Assembly: GCA_003161205.1 (NCBI GenBank) | Contig: PMOU01000493.1 | Span: 1-5,876, forward strand | DNA length: 5,876 nucleotides | DNA from: Actinomycetota bacterium | Lineage (GTDB): Bacteria > Actinomycetota > Actinomycetes > Streptosporangiales > Streptosporangiaceae | Direction: 5' to 3' | Shown: positions 1 to 4,928 of the stretch, piece by piece | How positions within the stretch are numbered: the first letter of the stretch is position 1 | Layout of the letters: every line of letters starts with the position of its first letter | Position numbers and translations under genes: made by a program | Notes under the pieces: model-generated | What the model was told of the DNA's origin: nothing | The model's database searches: none | What the model saw: the letters and a program-made list of their open reading frames with translations, nothing else

Positions 1-841
1 CGGCCGGGCTCATGTCCAGGATCTCCTCGAGCCGGCCCGCGACTTCGGCGGCGGTGATGATCGTCCGGGACCGGACGCCCTCGACCCCGGCCCGGTGCCA
101 GTCCCACGACGGGATACGCGCCCAGGCCCGCGGAGACGGGCACACCCGCATCCCGGCCGGAGCCGGGCCCGGGGCCGGCTCCCCGAACTTGACCAGCAGG
201 AACCGCCACGCGCGATGGGCCTCGCGGCTGACCACCTTCTGCTCGAGCACCGCGGGCACCAGCGCCTCGAAGACCCGCTCGCTCCGCCCCACCCGCAGAT
301 CCTCGTGACGGCGCATCAGGTCACCGACGACCGGATCACGGGCGGTGAAGCCGGACCTGTCGTCGTGGCAGCCGAGCTGAGCGGGCAGATGGTCAAGCAG
401 CCAGGCCGCACCCGGCCCCCAGCCCTGCGCGGTCACCAGCGTGCCTCCTGAGGCTCCTGAGGTGTCTGCGGGGGGCTTGGCGGGGGGCTTGGCGGGAACA
501 CCGGGCGGGATACCGGCAGGGGCGCTGGACGGCATGCTGGCAGGGACGCTGGCGGGGCGGGATCGGACGCGCAGGGTGGCGGGGCCTTCGGGGGTCAGCG
601 AGGTGCGCCACACGGCACCGGCCGCGTCCACCGCGTACGCGGGATCACCGCCGCCGCGTCGGTGCACGGACAGCGTCAGGCGGGCGTCGAGCGGGAACGG
701 CAGCTGCCACTCGCGGGTCAGCGCAATAGCTCCGGGCGGGACCACCGCGACGGGCGAAACCACCGCCACGGGCGAGGCGGTCACTGGCGGAACCACCGCC
801 ACGGGAGAGACCACCGCAGGGAACTCTGGGGACGCCGTCAT
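1..841 (-). CDS. AlkA-like DNA-3-methyladenine glycosylase (HhH-GPD family), 3' end outside window
   Basis: Open frame of 280 codons from ATG at 841 to the window edge with no stop. Family role: base-excision repair, releasing alkylated purines from DNA. Residues about 41-90 (LTREWQLPFPLDARLTL, then DPAYAVDAAGAVWR) match the N-terminal domain of actinobacterial AlkA-like proteins. Residues 135-220 follow, with FEALVPAVLEQKVVSREAHR at 191-210 matching the start of the HhH-GPD fold. ARIPSWDWHRAGVEGVRSRT (241-260) continues it. The helix-hairpin-helix and catalytic Asp would lie beyond base 1, so activity cannot be judged. Two low-complexity parts are odd: a Val/Pro repeat at residues 9-37 and a Pro/Ala-rich insert at about 94-134. 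The ATG lies 12 bases after the manB stop, with no Shine-Dalgarno sequence, suggesting translational coupling. A later GTG inside the repeat could be the true start. The family call is firm; exact substrate and start are not. Confidence 0.85.
   Translation of the reverse strand, partial: MTASPEFPAVVSPVAVVPPVTASPVAVVSPVAVVPPGAIALTREWQLPFPLDARLTLSVHRRGGGDPAYAVDAAGAVWRTSLTPEGPATLRVRSRPASVPASMPSSAPAGIPPGVPAKPPAKPPADTSGASGGTLVTAQGWGPGAAWLLDHLPAQLGCHDDRSGFTARDPVVGDLMRRHEDLRVGRSERVFEALVPAVLEQKVVSREAHRAWRFLLVKFGEPAPGPAPAGMRVCPSPRAWARIPSWDWHRAGVEGVRSRTIITAAEVAGRLEEILDMSPA
445..493 (-). repeat. Short tandem repeats in the Pro/Ala-rich insert of the glycosylase gene
   Basis: Two perfect duplications sit next to each other. 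On the plus strand CTCCTGAGG occurs twice at 445-462, and GGGGGGCTTGGC occurs twice at 470-493. Both units are multiples of three, encoding Ser-Gly-Ala/Gly and Ala-Lys-Pro-Pro repeats. They lie in a wider Pro/Ala/Ser-rich stretch (residues about 94-134) between the N-terminal domain and the HhH-GPD domain. This suggests an interdomain linker that grew by local duplication. Confidence 0.8.
731..817 (-). repeat. Imperfect 18-bp tandem repeat (minisatellite) inside the glycosylase gene
   Basis: Five head-to-tail units can be read on the minus strand, of lengths 18, 18, 15, 18 and 18. Four of them begin GCGGTGGT; examples are GCGGTGGTCTCTCCCGTG and GCGGTGGTTTCGCCCGTC. Every length is a multiple of three, so the reading frame is kept and the units encode a Val-Val-Ser/Pro-Pro-Val-Ala type repeat near the N-terminus of the glycosylase. 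The short third unit lacks three bases. Such arrays can change copy number by slippage, which here would only lengthen or shorten a likely disordered tail. Confidence 0.85.
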
Positions 842-853
842 GCGCCGGAGCGG

Positions 854-1942
854 TCAGGCGTCTGAGGAGAAGCGGATCGAGGTCGGCTCGAGCCGGACGT
901 CCGGCCAGACCCGGATGCCGCGACCCAGTTCGTTGCCGGAGCCGATGTACGCGCCGTCGCCGATCACCGCCTCGTCGAGCACCGCGCCGGGAGCCACGAT
1001 GGCGCCACGGCCAACGATCGAGTCGCGCACCACGGCGCCCTCGCCGATGGCCGCGCCGTCGAAGAGCACGCTGCCGTCCACGGTCGCACCGGCGCCCACT
1101 GACGCTCCCGCGCCCACCACGGTCCCGCCGGATACCGACGCGTCCGCGGCGACCGAAGCGCCCGCCAGCAGGAGCGAGGGACCGGCGGGTCCCGGCACCG
1201 CCGGGGCGGGCAGCCGTCCGAGCACGAGGTCGCACGAGCCGCGCACGAACGTCTGCGGCGTGCCCACGTCCAGCCAGTACGCCGACTCGTGGTAGCCCAT
1301 GACCAGGGCGCCGGCCTCGATCAGCCCGGGGAACGTCTCGCGCTCGACCGAGACCCGGCGGCCGGCCGGAATCTGGTCGATGACCTCACGCCGGAACACG
1401 TAGCACCCGGCGTTGATCCGGTTGGTCACCGGGGCCGGAGTCTTCTCCAGGAACGCGGTCACCCGGCCGGAGGCCTCGGTCGGCACGACACCGAACGGGG
1501 CTGGATCCGCTACCTCCACCAGGTGCAGCGTCACCGCGGCGTCGGTCTTGATGTGCAGGTCGACCTGCGCGCCCAGGTCGTGCCCGGACAGGACGTCGGA
1601 GTTCAGCACCACGACCGGGTCAGCCGAGCCGGTGCCGCGCAGCGAGCTGGCCGCGTTGCGGATGCCGCCCCCGGTATCGAGCGGCACCTCCTCCTGGACG
1701 TAGTCGATGGACAGCCCGAATGCCGATCCGTCACCCAGCACCGACGCGAACATGTCCGACTTGTAACAGGTCGCGAGTACCACGTGAGTGACGCCGCCGG
1801 CCGCCATCCGGGCCAGCAGGTGGGCCAGGAACGGGACGCCTGCCGTGGGCAGCAGGGGTTTGGGCGCGGACAGGGTCAGCGGTCGCAGCCGGGTGCCCTG
1901 TCCTCCGACGAGAAGTATCGCCTCAAGTGGTTCGCGCGGCAT
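854..1942 (-). CDS. manB: Mannose-1-phosphate guanylyltransferase (GDP-mannose pyrophosphorylase), ManB type
   Basis: 362 residues. Expected reaction: mannose-1-phosphate plus GTP gives GDP-mannose and pyrophosphate in the cytosol, supplying mannosyl donors for envelope glycans. The N-terminal nucleotidyltransferase domain shows GGQGTRLRPLT at 13-23, PKPLLP at 27-32, PLDTGGGIRNA at 87-97, the metal-binding Asp116 in LNSDVLSG, FLEK at 164-167, NAGCYVF at 177-183, SVERETFP at 198-205 and YWLDVGTP at 222-229. Residues about 255-360 form hexapeptide repeats (IGEGAVV, VGRGAIV, IGDGAYIG) of a left-handed beta-helix. Architecture and C-terminal end (IRFSSDA) closely resemble mycobacterial ManB (Rv3264c), from memory. 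The gene starts 11 bases after the GT4 gene, and the spacer is all pyrimidine, so coupled translation is likely. Sugar and nucleotide specificity cannot be read with certainty; a glucose-, heptose- or deoxyhexose-type pyrophosphorylase is the alternative. Confidence 0.87.
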   Translation of the reverse strand: MPREPLEAILLVGGQGTRLRPLTLSAPKPLLPTAGVPFLAHLLARMAAGGVTHVVLATCYKSDMFASVLGDGSAFGLSIDYVQEEVPLDTGGGIRNAASSLRGTGSADPVVVLNSDVLSGHDLGAQVDLHIKTDAAVTLHLVEVADPAPFGVVPTEASGRVTAFLEKTPAPVTNRINAGCYVFRREVIDQIPAGRRVSVERETFPGLIEAGALVMGYHESAYWLDVGTPQTFVRGSCDLVLGRLPAPAVPGPAGPSLLLAGASVAADASVSGGTVVGAGASVGAGATVDGSVLFDGAAIGEGAVVRDSIVGRGAIVAPGAVLDEAVIGDGAYIGSGNELGRGIRVWPDVRLEPTSIRFSSDA

Positions 1943-1953
1943 GAGAGGAGAGG

Positions 1954-3105
1954 TTACACCGCGCTGACATCGGCGGCGGTCTGTTCCGCGGCGCGCCGGT
2001 AGGACGCCAGGTGGGCTTCGGCCGACGCGGCCCAGGTGAATTCCTGCGACCGGTCGTACCCGGCGCTGCCGAGCCGTTCCCGGCGGGCGCCGTCATCCAG
2101 CAGCGCTCGCAGCGAGTCGCGGATGGCCTCGGCGTCAGGCTCGGTGTAGGCGACCGCCTCACCGCCGACCTCGGGCAGCGAGGTGCAGTGCGTGGTCAGC
2201 ACCGGCGCCCCGCACGCCATCGCCTCGAGCACCGGCAGCCCGAACCCCTCGCCGCGGCTCGGGAAGGCCACCACCAGCGCCCCGCCCAGGAACCCGGGCA
2301 GGTCGGAGAACCGCAGGTAACCCGGGCGGATCAGGCGCAGGTGCGGCGGCACCGCGGCGACGGCCGCGTCCACCTCATCGCTCCAGCCCCCGCCGCCGCC
2401 CAGGACGAGCGCGGGCGGGTCGGCCAGGTCGGCCACGGCCGCGGCCCAGCCGGTGATCAGCGCCGCGACGTTCTTGCGCGGCTCGAGCATGCCCAGGAAC
2501 GCCACGTACGGCTTGCCGTGCAGGCCCAGCCGGTTCGACACCTGCGAAACCTGCGCCGGGTCGGGACGGTGGAACAGGCGGTGGTCCACGCCGTGGTAGG
2601 CGACATCGATCTTGGTCGGATCGGCGTCCAGGACGCGCTCAAGCTCATCCCGCGTCGCCTTGGACGGCACGATGAGCCGGGCCGCGCGTTTGGCGGCGGT
2701 GCGGATCGCCGACTTGAAGAACATCGCGCCGACCGAGCTGTACAACTCGGGCTCGGTGAAGAAGGTGATGTCGTGGACGGTGACCACGGTCGGACGGCCC
2801 GGCCGCAGCGGCATCGAGTAGTAGGGGACGTGGATGACGTCGGCGTTCACCTGCTGGGCCACGACCGGCAGCCCGCTCTGCTCCCAGGCCAGCCGCGCGG
2901 AGCGGTGCGAGAGCGCCGTCGGGCCGGTGACCACGCGCGCGCCGGGGGCGAGCCGCCCGTAGCGTTCCTCATCGGCGCGCTGGCACACTACGGCCATGTC
3001 GGCGCCTGCCGCATCGAGCGCGCCGATGAGCCCGTCAACGTACCGGCCGAGCGCGCCACGGTCAGCTGGCACGTCGGTCGCATCAATTAGTACGCGAGGT
3101 GCCAC
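1954..3105 (-). CDS. GT4-family glycosyltransferase (GT-B fold), probable mannosyltransferase-like
   Basis: 383 residues. It transfers a sugar from an activated nucleotide donor to an unknown acceptor, at the cytosolic face of the membrane or in the cytosol. The N-terminal acceptor domain opens with VLIDATDVPADRGALGRY (5-22), whose Gly-rich loop replaces the usual GGIGRY, and includes VTVHDITFF (108-116). The linker has AYHGVDHRLF (169-178). The C-terminal donor domain starts with VAFLGMLEPRKN (201-212), where Arg/Lys contact the donor phosphates in this family. It contains the E-x7-E motif from Glu286 to Glu294 (EGFGLPVLE) and SLPEVGGEAV (309-318). No signal peptide or membrane segment is seen. 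GTG start at 3105 is chosen because a strong AGGAGAGGAG lies 11 bases upstream. It heads a unit with manB, so GDP-mannose is a reasonable guess for the donor, but sequence alone does not prove donor or acceptor. Confidence 0.88.
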   Translation of the reverse strand: MAPRVLIDATDVPADRGALGRYVDGLIGALDAAGADMAVVCQRADEERYGRLAPGARVVTGPTALSHRSARLAWEQSGLPVVAQQVNADVIHVPYYSMPLRPGRPTVVTVHDITFFTEPELYSSVGAMFFKSAIRTAAKRAARLIVPSKATRDELERVLDADPTKIDVAYHGVDHRLFHRPDPAQVSQVSNRLGLHGKPYVAFLGMLEPRKNVAALITGWAAAVADLADPPALVLGGGGGWSDEVDAAVAAVPPHLRLIRPGYLRFSDLPGFLGGALVVAFPSRGEGFGLPVLEAMACGAPVLTTHCTSLPEVGGEAVAYTEPDAEAIRDSLRALLDDGARRERLGSAGYDRSQEFTWAASAEAHLASYRRAAEQTAADVSAV

Positions 3106-3116
3106 GACCGCACTTG

Positions 3117-3126
3117 CTCCTCTCCT
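3117..3126 (-). promoter_or_regulatory. Strong Shine-Dalgarno sequence of the glycosyltransferase gene
   Basis: The minus strand reads AGGAGAGGAG, ending 11 bases before GTG at 3105. It is the only clear, well-placed purine-rich ribosome-binding site among the internal gene starts of this window. It decides the GTG start over the out-of-frame GTG at 3111-3113. It suggests that initiation for the three-gene unit is concentrated at this first gene. Confidence 0.75.
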
Positions 3127-3160
3127 GGGCCACCCGGGCAGGCTGACAAATCAGAGCACG

Positions 3161-3210
3161 CGTCAACCGCACGGCCCCGGCACGCCTTCGTGGATGTCCC
3201 GTCAATTATG
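3161..3210 (-). promoter_or_regulatory. Possible promoter region for the glycosyltransferase-manB-glycosylase unit
   Basis: This part of the 227-base gap is visibly richer in A/T than its surroundings. On the minus strand it shows CATAAT (3205-3210, five of six to TATAAT) and two TTGACG hexamers (3200-3205 and 3161-3166). No TTGACG is paired with a good -10 box at 16-18 bases, and CATAAT lacks a recognisable -35. The call therefore rests mainly on position, upstream of a strong ribosome-binding site and after a putative terminator. It is a weak prediction. Confidence 0.25.
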
Positions 3211-3256
3211 AAGCCTACGCCCTGCGCCGAGTCGTGGATGAGCACTTCCCCCCGGC

Positions 3257-3330
3257 CCGGCCGCGGGCCCGCCGCGGCGCCGGACCCGGACCCGGACACC
3301 CACAATGGCGCCGCCGTCGCCGCGGGCGCC
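3257..3330 (-). terminator. GC-rich stem-loops after the protease gene, possible terminator without T tract
   Basis: Two inverted repeats follow the TGA at 3333-3335. The nearer has GGCGCC at 3307-3312 and 3325-3330 around a 12-base loop, two bases past the stop. The farther pairs CCGGCCGCGG (3257-3266) with CCGCGG plus CCGG (3272-3283) across a 5-base loop with a two-base bulge. Three copies of CGGACC/CGGACA lie between them at 3281-3298. No run of T follows on the minus strand, so this would be the hairpin-only kind proposed for high-GC actinobacteria. Such palindromes also occur by chance at this GC content. Confidence 0.3.
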
Positions 3331-3332
3331 GG

Positions 3333-4364
3333 TCAGCATGAGGGCACGGGCTTGCCGGCTTTGATGTCTTCCAGGTAGGTGACGGCCTGGGACAAGGTGC
3401 TTACCTTGATCAGCCGCAGGCCCGCGGGCACCGCGCCGGTGGTGTCCGAGCAGTTCGAGGCCGGGGTCAGGAAGTAAGTCGCACCCGCGTCGCGCGCGCC
3501 CACCATCTTCTGCTGGATGCCCCCGATCGCCTGCACCTGCCCGCTGGCGGTGATCTCCCCGGTGCCGGCGATGAACTTGCCGCCGGTCAGGTCGAGCGCG
3601 GTCAGCTTGTCGATGATGCCGAGCGCGAACATCATGCCGGCGCTGGGACCGCCGATGTCGCCCACGCTGATCGTCACCGTAAACGGGAACTTGTACTGCT
3701 CCTGGATCTCCACGCCCATCACGGAATGACCCCCGGATTCCCTGGTGCCGACCTGGACCTGCCGGGTCGCGCCGTCCCGGTCGATGGCCAGGGTCAGGGT
3801 GCTGCCCGCCGGGTGCGCGTAGATCAGCGAGGTCAGGCTCGACGGCCCGGTTACCGGCTTGCCGTCCACCGCGGTGATCACGTCGCCGGCCTTGAGCACG
3901 CCGTAAGCGGGATAGCCGGATACCGCCTGCACCACGGCCACTTCGGTGGAGTAGGGGATGTGCAGCTCGGTCAGCGCCGCCGCGGTGGCGGTCTGCTGCG
4001 AGCCGGTCATCTCCTGGGTGTCCTGCTGCTGGCTCTGCTTAGCCGTCTGGCCGGGAGGGAAAAGCTCCGACTCGGGCACGACCGCCTCATGGGGATTCAG
4101 CCAGGCCGCCAGCGCGGTGAAGATATTCAGGTTGTCGCCGGGGCCGCCCTCATAGCTCACCGTCACCATGTTTAGGTGACCGCTGGTGGGATGGGTCGCG
4201 TGCCCGGTGATCGTGATCAGGGGTTTTCCCGACACGCTGCCCAGCGTGTTCAGCGTCGGTCCCGGTCCGAGGATGACATAAGGCACTGGAATGAGCACGC
4301 TGACCGCGATCGCCGCGGCCGTGCCCACGGCGGCAATGAGCAGCGTCAGGGAACGTCGGGACAT
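3333..4364 (-). CDS. YlbL-like membrane-anchored PDZ/Lon-type serine protease
   Basis: 343 residues. Residues 7-25 form a hydrophobic N-terminal segment after Arg3-Arg4, probably an uncleaved anchor, with the remainder outside the membrane. PYVILGPGPTLNTLG (28-42) is a typical opening for this family. A PDZ domain covers about 140-206 (YPAYGVLKAGDVITAVDGKPV at 151-171). The C-terminal Lon-type protease (S16) domain covers about 230-335. GGPSAGMMFALGI carries the catalytic Ser241, and IGGIQQKMVGARDAGA carries the paired Lys286. Their 45-residue spacing resembles the Ser-Lys dyad of Lon (43). There is no ATPase domain, so it is not a classical Lon; substrates are unknown. Length is normal and both dyad residues are present, so it is probably active. 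ATG at 4364 follows moaE by 27 bases, suggesting co-transcription; a purine-rich GGAAGG lies 15 bases upstream, farther than usual. Confidence 0.92.
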   Translation of the reverse strand: MSRRSLTLLIAAVGTAAAIAVSVLIPVPYVILGPGPTLNTLGSVSGKPLITITGHATHPTSGHLNMVTVSYEGGPGDNLNIFTALAAWLNPHEAVVPESELFPPGQTAKQSQQQDTQEMTGSQQTATAAALTELHIPYSTEVAVVQAVSGYPAYGVLKAGDVITAVDGKPVTGPSSLTSLIYAHPAGSTLTLAIDRDGATRQVQVGTRESGGHSVMGVEIQEQYKFPFTVTISVGDIGGPSAGMMFALGIIDKLTALDLTGGKFIAGTGEITASGQVQAIGGIQQKMVGARDAGATYFLTPASNCSDTTGAVPAGLRLIKVSTLSQAVTYLEDIKAGKPVPSC

Positions 4365-4368
4365 GGTG

Positions 4369-4385
4369 GGAAGACTCTACCTTCC
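4369..4385 (-). repeat. Small inverted repeat in the moaE-protease spacer
   Basis: GGAAG (4369-4373) and CTTCC (4381-4385) form perfect five-base arms around a 7-base loop. In the transcript the upstream arm includes the purine-rich GGAAGG that is the only ribosome-binding candidate for the protease gene. Folding would bring it nearer to the ATG or hide it. The structure is short, and I give it little weight. Confidence 0.35.
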
Positions 4386-4391
4386 GCTCGC

Positions 4392-4814
4392 CTAAGGAGT
4401 GCCGACCCATTCGCTCGCGCCGTCGGCGAACCGCTGGTGCTTCCAGATCGGCACCGACTCCTTCAGCTCGTCGATCAGCGCCCGGCACGCGTCGAAGGCC
4501 TCCGCCCGGTGCGGGCAGGACACGGCCGCGACCACGGCCAGGTCACCAATGGCCAGGTCACCACTGCGGTGCACGGCTGCGACACCGATGACGTCGAACT
4601 TCTCCGCGATCTCGGCGGCGACGCGGCGGAGCTCGTCCGCGGCGGACGGGTGCGCGCTGTACGACAGTCCGGTCACCTGCCGGTCGTGATCGCTGTCGCG
4701 GACGGCCCCGGCGAACAGCGCGATGCCCCCGGCCCTGGGGTCCGCGACCGCGGCCCGGACCTCGTCCAACGACAGCTCGGAGTCGCGCACGGCGATCAGG
4801 CGGACAACGTTCAC
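4392..4814 (-). CDS. moaE: Molybdopterin synthase catalytic (large) subunit MoaE
   Basis: 140 residues. MoaE with thiocarboxylated MoaD converts cyclic pyranopterin monophosphate to molybdopterin, the dithiolene step of molybdenum cofactor synthesis in the cytosol. Sequence signs: GGIALFAGAVRD (29-40) with Arg39, VAAVHRSGDLAIGDLAVV (78-95), VSCPHRAEAFDACR (98-111) with His102-Arg103, and LKESVPIWKHQ (117-127) with Lys118 and Lys125. These match Arg39, His103, Arg104, Lys119 and Lys126 of E. coli MoaE, so an active enzyme is expected. Length is typical, slightly short at the C-terminus. The GTG start at 4814 is the first possible one: an in-frame TAA lies four codons upstream. No moaD, moaA or moaC is seen nearby, so its partner must be encoded elsewhere. 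No good Shine-Dalgarno sequence is present; the start abuts a dyad. Confidence 0.93.
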   Translation of the reverse strand: MNVVRLIAVRDSELSLDEVRAAVADPRAGGIALFAGAVRDSDHDRQVTGLSYSAHPSAADELRRVAAEIAEKFDVIGVAAVHRSGDLAIGDLAVVAAVSCPHRAEAFDACRALIDELKESVPIWKHQRFADGASEWVGTP

Positions 4815-4835
4815 CTGGCTAGGTTACCTGGCCAG
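4815..4835. promoter_or_regulatory. 21-bp near-perfect dyad abutting the moaE start, possible operator
   Basis: CTGGC (4815-4819) mirrors GCCAG (4831-4835), and the core AGGT-T-ACCT (4821-4829) is itself a perfect palindrome. Only the pair 4820/4830 mismatches, so nine of ten positions match. The dyad ends at the base before the GTG of moaE and covers the whole place where a ribosome-binding site should be. A bound repressor or an RNA hairpin here could block moaE expression. I do not recognise it as the site of a known regulator. Confidence 0.45.
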
Positions 4836-4851
4836 GCGCGGCTGGTCATCG

Positions 4852-4923
4852 GCTGCCACCGGCGGTAAGACGTTGATCAGGAGTCTCACCGATACCTACG
4901 GTGGCGGGCGCGGCGGTGGCAGC
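4852..4923 (-). repeat. Nested inverted repeats in the SDR-moaE spacer
   Basis: GCTGCCACCG (4852-4861) is the exact reverse complement of CGGTGGCAGC (4914-4923), separated by 52 bases. Inside lies a second hairpin, CACCG (4887-4891) with CGGTG (4899-4903), loop of seven. The copy at 4899-4905 (CGGTGGC) can also pair with GCCACCG at 4855-4861, so two alternative folds compete. The element begins six bases after the SDR stop codon on the transcript, a position suited to a terminator or attenuator before moaE. No T tract is seen. Confidence 0.45.
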
Positions 4924-4928
4924 GGCGG

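Noticed and set aside
731..817. The short repeats as a CRISPR array
   Set aside because: Units are contiguous with no unique spacers and stay in frame within a coding gene.
441..1295. Plus-strand open frame of 284 codons with a Thr/Thr/Ala/Gly-rich repeat
   Set aside because: It is antisense to the end of manB and the start of the glycosylase gene. Its repeats are simply the complement of the 18-bp array and the hexapeptide-repeat codons.
2011..3090. Plus-strand open frame of 359 codons opposite the glycosyltransferase gene
   Set aside because: Its translation is rich in Arg, Gly, His and Gln with no recognisable domain, and it lies wholly antisense to a gene with clear GT4 motifs. Long shadow frames are normal at this GC content.
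3146..3160. CTGA-CAAA-TCAG small inverted repeat upstream of the glycosyltransferase gene as an operator
   Set aside because: Four-base arms are too short to separate from chance, and I recognise no regulator consensus.
3281..3298. Three copies of CGGACC/CGGACA as an iteron-like or regulator-binding array
   Set aside because: Only three six-base copies in a GC-rich gap between genes, with no origin-type context; chance or slippage explains it.
3087..3305. Minus-strand open frame of 72 codons in the gap before the glycosyltransferase gene
   Set aside because: No ribosome-binding site at its start, low-complexity Gly/Ser/Arg composition, no family resemblance, and it runs over the glycosyltransferase start. 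The gap looks regulatory.
4176..4868. Plus-strand open frame of 230 codons across moaE
   Set aside because: It is antisense to moaE and part of the protease gene, with no recognisable domain.
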